Source of the DNA: Hydnum rufescens UP504
Taxonomy: Eukaryota; Basidiomycota; Agaricomycetes; Cantharellales; Hydnaceae
NCBI GenBank assembly: GCA_014904985.1
Contig: MU129157.1
Location: 7,106-71,105 of the forward strand
DNA: 64,000 bases
Direction of reading: 5' to 3'
Part shown: piece after piece, positions 34,370 to 45,984 of the stretch
How positions within the stretch are numbered: the first letter of the stretch is position 1
How the letters are laid out: each line of letters begins with the position of its first letter
Made by a program: the position numbers and the translations under genes
Notes under the pieces: generated by a model
The model's database searches: none
Told to the model about the DNA's origin: nothing
What the model saw: only the letters and a program-made list of their open reading frames with translations

Positions 34370-35731
34370 TTGTTGGAGGGATAAATCCCTACACCATAGA
34401 AATCTCTCATCGAGGCCATTTTCCCTACGAACAAATCAATTATATGTCACCGCACTCATTTAATTTTATTGCCATTCGTTTATTCAAGAAATCAATTGGA
34501 TTCCTACCCCTTTCCAACCCATAATATCGCCTCATTCCTTTACCATGTCCACCAGTCAATTTATTGACTATCCGTCGGACTTCAACAGTCCTCATCAAAA
34601 AGGGGCAGTTTATGCCCTACTTCAAGTCCATTTTCTTTGGACAAGGCAATTCAACTTGCCATCTTTCTTCAAGACTGGGTGACTTGCCTGCTCTTCCAAG
34701 TCATCCTACTGCCTTAAGGGCGACAGATTGTGATTATGTAACGACACGGACCGGGTCTAGTTCCAATTCTGGACTCGCGGATTCGTCACATGATCCAGAT
34801 AGGGGCTGCAGTACTCTAAAGGAGTATTTTTCGAATTTCTCCGTCAGTTTTGATCGGATCGACTCGAAACGACCGCGCCCAGAAAGATACGAATCGTACC
34901 TATCGAACGGTACCAAACACGAAACGAACGGATCAAAAATGCGGTCCCTGTAACAATATCTTACCATGATTCATACTCTGAAGGAGTATTTTTCGAATTT
35001 CTCTGTCAGTTTTGATCGGATCGACTCGAAACGACCATTCCCTGAAAGCTGTTGAAAATGCGCATCGAACGGTACCAAGGGCAAAACGAGCGGACGCGAA
35101 CTCCATTTTTCACAAGACAACTCCCTCCCCATGACTCCCCTTTGCTCCACCATTCAAAATAGCGAATTACTTCCGGCCCTCTTATGTCCAATGGAGAAGA
35201 CCCTCAGGGCGACCTATTCCACTTTTCCTTAAGGGAACTTGTCCAGGTTTGAAGGAGGAATAGCATGTAATGTGTCAATCTCCCCTTTTATCTTGAAATT
35301 GGAATATCTCCATCAGTTTTGAAGATTTTAACTTGATTTCTTTTTCTCTGTGTGTCCCTTAAGTCCGACTTTTTCACTTTCTATTGAGTCGAAGTCTGTA
35401 TTGTATATTAGGTGCAGCTAGCACACAAATTCATGAGTTCTCCCCCTCCTTCCAGTTTGAAGCTCCTTGAACAGCTGCTGGTCCCTGGGTGATTTCTCAC
35501 TACAAAAAGCGAATTCTAACTACACTTTGACTAAGGTCTCAAGAAGAGATTCTTAGGGTGTGGTAATTTGACTGAAAGACACATTCTCACTTAATTGCTT
35601 GGGCTTTGTTGGCTCACTGCAATTTCCCCTGTTCAAAAGACCTTCCCCCACTCGAACCTGAACATCCGGATTAGATCTGTGATCCCCTCTTTCGTCCCCG
35701 GCTCAACATCGTGGAAAGTAGTTGGATTGGT
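34370..35731. repeat. Dispersed repeat X, copy 2
   Basis: Colinear with 4290-5830. Shared order: CWR-KSL coding-like start, GGCAATTCAACTTGCC, TGCCTTAAGGGCGA, GTGATTATGTAA, two R165 units, AAGGGAACTTGTCC, TTTTGAAG..TTGATTTCTTTTTC, and CACTCGAACCTGAAC. It ends against the 3' end of gene C. Confidence 0.65.
34805..35100. repeat. R165 CpG-rich units, 2 copies
   Basis: Two units 168 bp apart, each starting GGAGTATTTTTCGAATTTCT and containing GTCAGTTTTGATCGGATCGA and CGAACGGTACCAA. The first has about 16 CpGs in 120 bp. Confidence 0.8.
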
Positions 35732-38339
35732 TTAATAACCATCTTGCTTACACCGTGAGGTCAGTTTGGGCTGCCTTGTTGAAGTCATGGTTGACTCGGA
35801 TCCGAAGTCCAGCCCTGCATCTTGGACACAGCAGACTGCATTACCATCCCTGTCAATGACCAATGGGACAGCAGTGTCATCATCAGCATCATCCTCACCC
35901 CATCTTTCAAGCTTAATGGGGCAGCTATTCCCCTTTTGGAACTCAGAAACAAGGAATCTCCACTGTCCACCTTCCCAGCTCTTGTTGGTGTGGCTTGGAT
36001 GTGGAGCAGGGCATTCTTCTTCAAGCAGCCACCTAACAAAGTGAATACGATGCCAGCGAAGCAATGCAAGTAATTGGACCCAAGGAACGGAAACCAGAAA
36101 CCAGGCATGGCCATTGGAGATGAACAAGTTCCTCAAATACTTTGAGGTCGCAGAGTAGGCTGAGTCTCTGGTCTAAAGTTCGTGTTCTCACCATACTTTT
36201 TCTGCCTCTTCATGCCACTTTGAAATTCCAGTAGCATCCAGCCACTCATTCATGAGTTTAACGAACAGCTCCTCAAGAGACTTCTTCAGATTAAACTGCT
36301 TCTCGGCAAGCTGTTGGATTTCTGAAGACCCAAAAAGGATGGCATTCTGTGCATGGGCAGCATATGCATCAGGCCAAGAGCAAACAATGAATGCAACAAC
36401 ATGGGCATCAAAAGTGGCCATGTGCTGAATTTCGCCCATGAGAAGCTTCTTTTTCCAATGGATGTATTTGGCGAGCTTGGTGCCACTTGTGACTTGGACA
36501 TCCTTATCCACCTTTGATTGTTGGGTGAGTGATCGCAGGTCATCTAGCCATGCCTCTAGGCCATCAGTGTCCCCATTGAACCATTCTTTCTCCTTGGCAT
36601 ATTTGAGTCGAAGTCCACCTGGAGATACTAAAAGTGGAAGGGGTTTATCAGCATCAACTAAACCATCACAATAAACATGGAGTACTAACGTTTGGGAAGA
36701 CCAGCAAGTTTCTGTTTTTGACTATATCCATTGAATGGATTAGGCAGCCACTTGGAGTGGAAAGAGTCACCATGATTTGCCAGTCGGAGGACTTGATGCA
36801 GCAGGCAGTTATATTTTTTTGGCCATGGCTTCCAAAGTGTGATGAAAGGCCTCAGTAACCCCATGCACTTCATCCACCAGTGCAGTAGGAAAGGGACCCC
36901 TATTGTACTGTGGTTGGTGAGGCTGGCCTTCTCCGTCACTGCTCAATCGGGTGTCATCGATGTCGTCATCATCTTCAATGTCGCTAACACCTGCTTTGAT
37001 ATCTGAGCCCAGATCAGCATCTCGCAACTCCACTTCATCCTCCGAAATTGCTTCCACTCCCTTGCCCTTGCCATAGGGGACCTTGAAGGGTACACGAAGT
37101 TGTTTTCTTTGAGTGGACTTCAAAGTTGGCAAGGTGTGTGCATCAGTCACTGGGAGTTGGATTGATGGCAACACTTGATCCTTGGGACAATGAATGGGCA
37201 GCACAGGAACTGGTGCAGAAGGGTGAGTGCTTGTTATAGCAGGATTCACGGAGGGGTGACTCCCTGACAATGGCAATATGGACGGTTGCGACTCTGGATT
37301 GCTTAGGAGGAAGAAGTTAGATTGTACAAGAAGAACTGAAACCCAATCAAACATACCTTGACTTCTTAAGAGCCTTCACCAACTTCAGGATTTTGATCTC
37401 AAATTGTTCCAGCTTGAGACCACAAGTGTTGGCAAAGAAGGCCAATCCTTCAATGATGCCAAGAGTGCCACATGGACCCTGCCTCATCTCTTTAGCAAGA
37501 CGAGATACATTTATGCCTTGAAAGACACGATTAAGAGTGTGATCAATGAACTCACAGTCTTCACTGGGATCTGCCCCTTGGTCAGGGAGGGACCAGAGTA
37601 GGGTGTTGACCTGGGTAGCATCCCAGACATAGAGAAGATCCCCTGGGCATGCTTCTGGAATGCCAGTAGGCAGATTAAGTGCCAATGTCTGTGCATCATT
37701 GAGCAATTTGCAAGGGTCACCAATTCGTTGTGCTTTGTCCAACAGCTGGTTGGGTGTATCAGATTCTGGCATAGACCCTCCATCATCAGAGGAAATGTCC
37801 ATGACTGAGGACAGTCTGACACGACTGCCAGATAGAAGCACTGTGGGTTCTTTATTGTACCCAAATGTTGAAGATGCATGTTCGGGTTCAGAGCTTTGGA
37901 TGGGTAGGAGAGGAGGATCGTTGGGGTAGTCTACCTGACTGGAAGTAGGAGTTCCATTCAGAAGTGATGCCGATCTCCAAGACTCATGCTGATATTTGAC
38001 TTCAGGGATTTTAGGGTGAGATTCGAGTTGGATATACACCTGATTCTTAGGGGGTTGCAAGGGGGTTGATGCAATGATGTGAAACTTCTTGTTCCTCCAG
38101 TTGCCTCCAGGCAGACCCGATTTTTCCTGCCGTAGACATCATGTAAGAACAGGAGCAGGGATTCTAAGTAGAGGCATACATACCATATTGGCAGTTTCAT
38201 CATTGACTTCATCGTTAGCTTTGTCATCTACCTTGCACCTGCCAATATTGATCTGAGGATATGACAGTTCCTGAGACATCGCATTCTGTTGCGAATAATA
38301 GGTGAGCTCGAACTTGCAAGACAAGAAATCAGGAGACAT
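35732..38339 (-). CDS. Gene C: five-exon hypothetical cargo gene
   Basis: Exons run 38339-38184, 38126-37357, 37301-36690, 36627-36197 and 36139-35732. Introns are 57, 55, 62 and 57 bp, all GT-AG, and phases agree at every junction. The protein begins MSPDFLSCKFELTYY. A Ser/Pro/Asp-rich region follows, then an acidic patch (IEDDDDIDD), then FFANTCGLKLEQFEIKILKL upstream of it. A helical part has WLDDLRSLTQQSK and LAKYIHWKKKLLMGEI, and it ends with an aromatic block NGHAWFLVSVPWVQLLALLR. One flaw exists: an A7 run at about 36814 needs to be A6 to keep frame from AMAKK into YNCLLHQVL. Clean splicing suggests a recently functional gene of roughly 790 residues. I do not recognise the family. It lies inside the nested KDZ element and is read toward the left terminus. 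Confidence 0.7.
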
Positions 38340-38935
38340 ACGATTTTGGATGACTCCTGTGCACCTGAGGATGATGGTTCCTCAGATGGGTCATCAAAGG
38401 CTTTGCATTTGGGGACTCACAGTTGTGATTTTCAGTATGTGACAACTTGGCACATTGCGAAAACACCCTTCACAAATTTTCTGGCCGGGTTGTTGAAGAA
38501 ATAGTTCTAAAACTCCCCAAGCTCAAAAATAACATTTCAGGGTGATATTGGGCAACACTTCCAGTCAGAGACCCAGTGTATGGTGAGATGGGGACAAGGA
38601 GAGTGTAATAGAATTGTAAAGAGAGTGAGCAATGTCTTGGTCTTGAGTTGGAGAAAAATGATGGTGAAGCAAATACCACCCCCCCGCAGTAACAGTTCCC
38701 ACTACTCTATCCAGGAGATTCAAGAAAATATTCAGGAATTTCCCAAGACCAAGCTGTCTGGAATGTGCTGGCTTGCAGTTCAGAGGTGTGACAAATTTAA
38801 TATGATGGTCCCAAAGGAGAGTGGATGATATGCAAACAATCCACCTCTCCAGCTGAGATGCTCAAGAGATAACTCAGGAGCCTCTCAAGCAGAGTGGTTG
38901 GTGCGTTTTTGGTGCATAGTGAGAATGTCTCACTC
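38340..38935. other. Probable gene C upstream region; no gene seen
   Basis: Short frames only. This includes the presumed promoter of gene C. The sequence at 38870-38935 precedes the start of the duplicated block. Confidence 0.4.
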
Positions 38936-39089
38936 GGTATTTGCTGATCTATTCAACACCTCAACGGAATACCAATAAATGCCATTCCCATATGTAGATA
39001 TACATACATCCATACATACATGCAGGATTAAAAAAATGGAGGTGATGGGACAGGGTAGAAGAACAATGAGAGAATAGCAAAAATATTAA

Positions 39090-40253
39090 TCATCTCCCTC
39101 TGCTACAAATGACCTCATTGGGCTTCAGAAAGAGGGTCAGCACTGAACATGAAGAATCCCACTGGATGAACCATTCTTGGGACTCTGTGGACCCAATGGC
39201 TTCCATATGGCATTTGTGTGAGGGGTGAGAATACCTGATGGATGCATCTCCCAGAGCAGCTGAATCTTTTGCCTTCTGGGCAAGCTCACGAACCAAAATA
39301 TCATATGGTCCTCCAGTAATGTAGAGAGGGACCCAGAATGGCACAATATTGTGGTTAAACCGATCCATGTGGGAATTCACAATCATCACTAAATGTCACT
39401 GTACCACATGATCAACCTTGTCCAGAGCTTCCAACAGCCACTTTGTGCTGAAATCCACTCGATCCATAACCTGTGGTGGAGGATAATCACAATCATGTAC
39501 AACTGGAGGATAGTGATAGAAGTCCAGGAAGCAATAGCAAATGTAATGCTGTAAGGAGGCATCTGCGCCAGGAGGCAGAGGAAAGGGGTGTAACTCCCAT
39601 AGGTTGCCAATCTCTCGATGGGGAGGCACATGCTCCAGTAGGGTGGCAAGATCACTCAGGGATGTCTGGTATGAAAAGGACATCTCGACATAATCGGGAT
39701 CCAGCATGTATCAAAATGAAAAAACGGCTTCATGCCGACTGACAGGCACCGAAACAGCCTGTTCAAATTCCCACAGCAAATAATGACCTGAGACAAATTG
39801 CTTGAGAATGAGGTCCTGCCTCCACTGGGATTTAAAGGCCAGCAACACTTTTTGCTTCTTGTGTGCCAGGCCTTTTGCTGTTTTGTTCTTATGAACATGA
39901 ACCCCGAGAAGGCCATCATGCATCAGCAATTGGAAAATTGCCTTGATGTCTATGTCAGCAGTGACACCAAAGAATTTGATGCGATACCAATTGCCGACAA
40001 CAACAAGTGGATCGAGGTCTTCCACCATTTCCCCAGAAGGCTCAAGACCGACTTCATTTGTACCCCCTTGCTCATCACAAGGCGAAAGTGGCGGAGCAAT
40101 TGGCAACACTGCTTGAAAGGGGGGATCCACTGGCATATGGTCCTGAGGAGGGGGTACAGCTTGCTGCACATCCTGCATTTTGGAATCGCCAGGGTCAGGG
40201 GGAGACACCACAGGACACACAGGTGTCTCCTGCTCTTGATGGTTGATTTCCAT
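39090..40253 (-). pseudogene. Gene B (unrecognised), copy 1
   Basis: Read from 40253: MEINHQEQETPVCPVVSP, a Pro/Glu-rich part, then NWYRIKFFGVTADIDIKAIF, then (after an in-frame TGA near 39714) LDPDYVEMSFSYQTSLSDLA, YPPPQVMDRVDFSTKWLLEA and, after a one-base shift near 39400, TFSDDCEFPHGS, IVPFWVPLYITGGPYDILV and ELAQKAKD. A 50-bp GT-AG intron at about 39184-39233 would splice to a C-terminal VPRMVHPVGFFMFSADPLSE. In copy 2 the NHNIVPFW junction is in frame where copy 1 has an extra T, so some breaks are likely sequence errors. Upstream of 40253 the frame runs into a minisatellite, so the true start is uncertain. No known domain is recognised. Confidence 0.5.
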
Positions 40254-40264
40254 CTCTGGACCAT

Positions 40265-40535
40265 ATTGCTGATTGGGGGGGGAATGAGGAGGGGAATGGC
40301 AAGGAGGGGATCGGTGAGGGGATCAGCGAGGAGGGGAATGGCAAGGGGAATGGCAAGGAGGGGAATGGCGAGGAGGGGAATGGCGAGGAGGGGAATGGCG
40401 AGGAGGGGAATGGCAAGAAGGGGAATAGCAAGCAGGGGAACAGTGAGAAGGGGAATAGCAAGAAGGGGAATGGCAAGAAGGGGAACTGTGGGAAGGGGAA
40501 CAGCAAGAAGGGGAACAGAAGCGATGAGGAGAACG
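40265..40535. repeat. 15-bp GGGAATGGCAAGGAG minisatellite
   Basis: About seventeen degenerate 15-bp units (AGGGGAATGGCGAGG type). Both strands stay open in several frames (Leu/Pro/Ile-rich or Gly/Arg-rich), which is a repeat artefact. The copy in the second block is at about 43960-44175. Confidence 0.85.
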
Positions 40536-40844
40536 GAAGCAGGAAGGAGGCAAGCAATGTGAGGGGGAATGAGAATGAGACTGATGGGAAGGGCAACAAG
40601 GAGATGCCGAACGATGGGGGGAGTAATGCAAAGCATGGCAGTAATCACCCTGAGAATATCATTGCAAACCATGCTCACCACTGGGTAAGCAATGGCCAGT
40701 AACTTGAGGTCGATTCTTCTTATGCGGGCATGCCGGTGTGGAAGATAAAAACATCCAGTATCAGAAAACACAAAATCACACCACTCTCAGCCTTTGGACG
40801 ATCACATGACCAATTACAAAATTAATTACGGCTACACGCAGAAA

Positions 40845-41290
40845 TCGAATTCGTTCTATAACTCCGTCAGTTTTGATCGGAGAGGTACGCCCATATAACG
40901 CTTAGAAAGCTACGATTCACACCTTTTGAACGGTACCAAACACAAGTCGAACGGACCAGAAATGCACTCTACAGACCAATATTACTGTCAAAATCCGAGA
41001 TTTTCAGTAAAAAACGAATTTCTCCGTCAGTTCGCATCCAATCCTCTCGGAACAACCACGCCTGGAAAGATATAAAAAATCCGCATCCAACGGTACTGAG
41101 CACGCAAAGAACAGATCAAAACTGAACTCTACAGAACTATATTACTGTCAGAATCAACACCCATCAGTAAAAAACGAATTTCTCTGTCAGTTTACACCGG
41201 ATCTGCTTGGAACCACCGCGCCCAGAAAGCTGTTAAAAATCCGCATCGAATGATACCAAGAACGTCTATTACGGATGTAAACTGTTGTTT
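40845..41290. repeat. R165 CpG-rich units, 3 copies
   Basis: Three units about 165 bp apart contain CGAATTTCTCCGTCAGTT-like starts, (A)GAAAGCTACGATTC and CGAACGGTACCAA. They lie between gene B (minus) and the promoter-like cluster at 41489. The second block repeats them at 44505-44950. Confidence 0.8.
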
Positions 41291-41488
41291 CTACGTCAAA
41301 TCCCATCCCATGCACTTGTCCCCATTATCAACCAGCAACAAAACATCTTAACCACTGGACTACAAACAAATTAATCTCCAGAACTCGGAATATCCTTTGA
41401 TTTCATCTCCATTGCCACAATAACTTCTAGAACCTCACAGATAAGAAAGATAACACCTTCTTAGCAACCCTTTTGTTCTGTTTATGAA

Positions 41489-41717
41489 TGACTCACCCTC
41501 CTTGCAACCACTTTATGAAAGATAACACCTTCTTAGCAACCTTTTGTTCTGTTTATGAATGACTCACCTATCATGCAACCACTTTATGAATGACTCACCT
41601 GTTATGCAACCACTTTATGAATGACTCACCTCCTTGACAACCCTATTGTTCTCACATATGACTCACCTAGGAGTGAGTCATATTCTTTAAACACAGCCAC
41701 CTTCAGAAAGGTATAAA
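41489..41717 (+). promoter_or_regulatory. Six TGASTCA sites before a TATA box
   Basis: TGACTCA occurs at 41489, 41560, 41591, 41622 and 41659, and TGAGTCA at 41674. TATAAA follows at 41712-41717. TGASTCA is the site of Gcn4/AP-1-type bZIP factors. Part of the cluster is built of tandem units (TTTATGAATGACTCACC). About 190 bp downstream of the TATA box a CCAAGGAAAG/GTGAGT donor (41941) could end a first exon. The transcript driven on the plus strand is not identified. Confidence 0.5.
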
Positions 41718-42318
41718 GCTGGTAGATTTTCCTGTATCCCCCCATCATCTTCTCACTACTGGAATATACTACTGTCTACAAATCTGCTTGCATCTTAAGA
41801 GAGTACTGATCTAAAGCCATCTGGAGCTAAGTCACATACAAGGTTGTTAAGACTAAGTCACTGGAAGCCCTCTACGCGAAATACTGAGCCAAGGATAGTT
41901 GCAGGACCTAAGGTTAGAGTTGCTGGACATCCAAGGAAAGGTGAGTAAAAACAAAGTTAAGTCAGAAGAAGAAAGAAACACTTGACATACTAAATCAAGC
42001 TTAAACTAGTCTAGAGTCCTCTTTAGAATCTGCATTTTGACCCAGGAGGACACAAATAGATACCCACAAATAGCAGTAAACAGTTCATACAACACGTATA
42101 AGCCTTTCACAAGCATCCCCACGATAATCATCATTGACTATAGCTAGTCCATACCACAATCTTATCCTCCACTGAATACCATACCTAACTTGTTAGAGAG
42201 TGATCACCATCAGAGCGAACCAAGCCCATTGAATAAAAACAGAATACAGTTCCCACATCTACACACCTGGCTGAACCAGAGTTTGATTTGACAGTCATCG
42301 GAGCTCCCAATCATTCTT

Positions 42319-42529
42319 CTATACCGGCCTTGGATTGAGCATGGCTCGGGACCATCTCTGAAGCACATAAGTCTCCAGGGTGGTGCAGTACACCTTATGC
42401 TTGCTCTGAGCAGCCAGGACCATCAGAAGGATGCCCTCATGGGCATCTGCATTTCCTGCCAATGCCAGACCCAGGTCTGCAGTGACCTGTGCCACAGGGA
42501 TCTTCATTCCAGGCCTTCTCAATCTGGGC
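42319..42529 (-). pseudogene. Family A gene, C-terminal fragment at gap
   Basis: This encodes QVTADLGLALAGNADAHEGI, LLMVLAAQSKHKVY and CTTLETYVLQRW, identical in kind to the C-terminus of A2 at 46195-45985. It is truncated by the N run and is probably the same gene assembled twice. Confidence 0.8.
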
Positions 42530-42554
42530 NNNNNNNNNNNNNNNNNNNNNNNNN
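42530..42554. other. Assembly gap (25 Ns)
   Basis: A placeholder gap between two overlapping-looking blocks. Confidence 1.
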
Positions 42555-42772
42555 AATATGAGAAAAATAAAGGAAGAGATTTATGTGGAGTAAAAAGATG
42601 TTCCTTTCACCTCGGTGTATTTGCTGATCTATTCAACACCTCAACGGAATACCAATAAATGCCATTCCCATATGTAGATATACATACATCCATACATACA
42701 ATGCAGGATTAAAAAAAATGAAGGTGATGGGACAGGGGTAGAAGAACAATGAGAGAATAGCAAAATATTTAA

Positions 42773-43924
42773 TCATCTCCTCCTGCTACAAATGACCTCA
42801 TTGGGCTTCAGAAAGAGGGTCAGCACTGAACATGAAGAATCCACTGGATGAACCATTCTTGGGACTCTGTGGACCCATGCTTTCCATATGGCATTTGTGT
42901 GAGGGTAGAAATCTGATGGATGCATCTCCCAGAGCAGCTGAATCTTTTGCCTTCTGGGCAAGCTCACGAACCAAAATATCATATGGTCTTCCAGTAATGT
43001 AGAGAGGGACCCAGAATGGCACAATATTGTGGTTAACCGATCCATGTGGGAATTCACAATCATCACTAAATGTCACTGTACCACATGATCAACCTTGTCC
43101 AGAGCTTCCAACAGCCACTTTGTGCTGAAATCCACTCGATCCATAACCTGTGGTGGAGGATAATCACAATCATGTACAACTGGAGGATAGTGATAGAAGT
43201 CCAGGAAGCAATAGCAAATGTAATGCTGTAAGGAGGCATCTGCGCCAGGAGGCAGAGGAAAGGGGTGTAACTCCATAGGTTGCCAATCTCTCGATGGGGA
43301 GGCACATGCTCCAGTAGGGTGGCAAGATCACTCAGGGATGTCTGGTATGAAAAGACATCTCGACATAATCGGGATCCAGCATGTATCAAAATGAAAAAAC
43401 GGCTTCATGCCGACTGACAGGCACCGAAACAGCCTGTTCAAATTCCCACAGCAAATAATGACCTGAGACAAATTGCTTGAGAATGAGGTCCTGCCTCCAC
43501 TGGGATTTAAAGGCCAGCAACACTTTTTGCTTCTTGTGTGCCAGGCCTTTTGCTGTTTTTTCTTATGAACATGAACCCCGAGAAGGCCATCATGCATCAG
43601 CAATTGGAAAATTGCCTTGATGTCTATGTCAGCAGTGACACCAAAGAATTGATGCGATACCAATTGCCGACAACAACAAGTGATCGAGGTCTTCCACAAT
43701 TTCCCCAGAAGGCTCAAGACCGACTTCATTTGTACCCCCTTGCTCATCACAAGGCGAAAGTGGCGGAGCAATTGGCAACACTGCTTGAAAGGGGGGATCC
43801 ACTGGCAATAGGTCCTGAGGAGGGGGTAAGCTTGCTGCACATCCTGCATTTTGGAATCGCCAGGGTCAGGGGGAGACACCACAGGACACACAGGTGTCTC
43901 CTGCTCTTGATGGTTGATTTCCAT
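42773..43924 (-). pseudogene. Gene B (unrecognised), copy 2
   Basis: Same gene as at 39090-40253, with different frame breaks. The stretch NHNIVPFWVPLYITG continuing to GFFMFSADPLSEAQ is in better frame here, whereas the central DLDPLVVVGNWYRIK part is disrupted (about 43680). Comparing the two copies gives a better consensus than either alone. Confidence 0.5.
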
Positions 43925-45157
43925 CTCTGGACCATATTGCTGATTGGGGGGGGAATGAGGAGGGGAATGGCAAGGAGGGGATCGGTGAGGGGATCAGCGA
44001 GGAGGGAATGGCAAGGGGAATGGCAAGGAGGGAATGGCGAGGAGGGGAATGGCGAGGAGGGAATGGCGAGGAGGGGAATGGCAAGAAGGGGAATAGCAAG
44101 CAGGGGAACAGTGAGAAGGGGAATAGCAAGAAGGGGAATGGCAAGAAGGGGGAAGTGGGAAGGGGAACAGCAAGAGGGGAACAGAAGCGATGAGGAGAAC
44201 GGAAGCAGGAAGGAGGCAAGCAATGTGAGGGGGAATGAGAATGAGACTGATGGGAAGGGCAACAAGGAGATGCCGAACGATGGGGGAGTAATGCAAAGCA
44301 TGGCAGTAATCACCCTGAGAATATCATTGCAAACCATGCTCACCACTGGGTAAGCAACGGCCAGTAACTTGAGGTCGATTCATTCTTATGCGGGCATGCC
44401 GGTGTGGAAGATAAAAACATCCAGTATCAGAAACACAAAATCACACACTCTCAGCCTTTGGAGCGATCACATGACCAATTACAAAATTAATTACGGCTAC
44501 ACGCAGAAATCGAATTCGTTCTATAACTCCGTCAGTTTGATCGGAGAGGTACGCCCATATAACGCTTAGAAAGCTACGATTCACACCTTTTGAACGGTAC
44601 CAAACACAAGTCGAACGGACCAGAAATGCACTCCTACAGACCAATATTACTGTCAAAATCCGAGATTTTCAGTAAAAAACGAATTTCTCCGTCAGTTCGC
44701 ATCCAATCCTCTTCGGAACAACCGCGCTGGAAAGATATAAAAAATCCGCATCCACGGTACTGAGCAACGCAAAGAACAGATCAAAACTGAACTCTACAGA
44801 ACTATATTACTGTCAGAATCAACACCCATCAGTAAAAACGAATTTCTCTGTCAGTTTACACCGGATCTGCTTGGAACCACCGCGCCCAGAAAGCTGTTAA
44901 AAATCCGCATCGAATGATACCAAGAACGTCTATTACGGATGTAAACTGTTGTTTCTACGTCAAATCCCATCCCATGCACTTGTCCCCATTATCAACCAGC
45001 AACAAAAACATCTTAACCACTGGACTACAAACAAATTAATCTCCAAGAACTCGGAAATATCCTTTGATTTCATCTCCCATTGCCACAAATAACTTCTAGA
45101 ACCTCACAGATAAGAAAGATAACACCTTCTTAGCAACCCTTTTGTTCTGTTTATGAA

Positions 45158-45388
45158 TGACTCACCCTCCTTGCAACCACTTTATGAAAGATAACACCTT
45201 CTTAGCAACCCTTTTGTTCTGTTTATGAATGACTCACCTATCATGCAACCACTTTATGAATGACTCACCTGTTATGCAACCACTTTATGAATGACTCACC
45301 CTCCTTGACAACCCTATTGTTCTCACATATGACTCACCTAGGAGTGAGTCATATTCTTTAAACACAGCCACCTTCAGAAAGGTATAAA
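45158..45388 (+). promoter_or_regulatory. TGASTCA cluster and TATA box, second copy
   Basis: The counterpart of 41489-41717 with the same six sites and TATAAA at 45383. Confidence 0.5.
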
Positions 45389-45984
45389 AGCTGGTAGATT
45401 TTCCTGTATCCCCCATCATCTTCTCACTACTGGAATATACTACTGTCTACAAATCTGCTTGCATCTTAAGAGAGTACTGATCTAAAGCCATCTGGAGCTA
45501 AGTCACATACAAGGTTGTTAAGACTAAGTCACTGGAAGCCCTCTACGCGAAATACTGAGCCAAGGATAGTTGCAGGACCTAAGGTTAGAGTTGCTGGACA
45601 TCCAAGGAAAGGTGAGTAAAACAAAGTTAAGTCAGAAGAAGAAAGAACACATTGACATACTAAATCAAGCTTAAACTAGTCTAGAGTCCTCTTTAGAATC
45701 TGCATTTTGACCAGGAGGACACAAATAGATACCCACAAATAGCAGTAAACAGTTCAATACAACACGTATAAGCCTTTCACAAGCATCCCACGATATATCA
45801 TTGACTATAGCTAGTCCATACCACAATCTTATCCTCCACTGAATACCATACCTAACTTGTTAGAGAGTGATCAACCATCAGAGCGAACCAGCCCATTGAA
45901 TAAAAACAGAAATACAGTCTCCCATCTACACACTGGCTGAACCAGAGTTTGATTTGACAGTCATCGGAGCTCCCAATCCTTCTT

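Larger units (their letters stand above)
38936..42529. repeat. Large duplicated block, copy 1 (ends at gap)
   Basis: This 3.6-kb block is colinear and almost identical with 42611-46197. Differences are mostly single-base insertions or deletions in short homopolymers. Copy 1 stops exactly at a 25-N gap while copy 2 runs on into the complete A2 gene. This pattern fits two overlapping contigs placed side by side rather than a biological tandem duplication. Confidence 0.85.

Noticed and set aside
39798..40771. Long frames on both strands through the 15-bp minisatellite
   Set aside because: A 15-bp repeat keeps several frames open; only the gene B frame has non-repetitive conserved-looking sequence.
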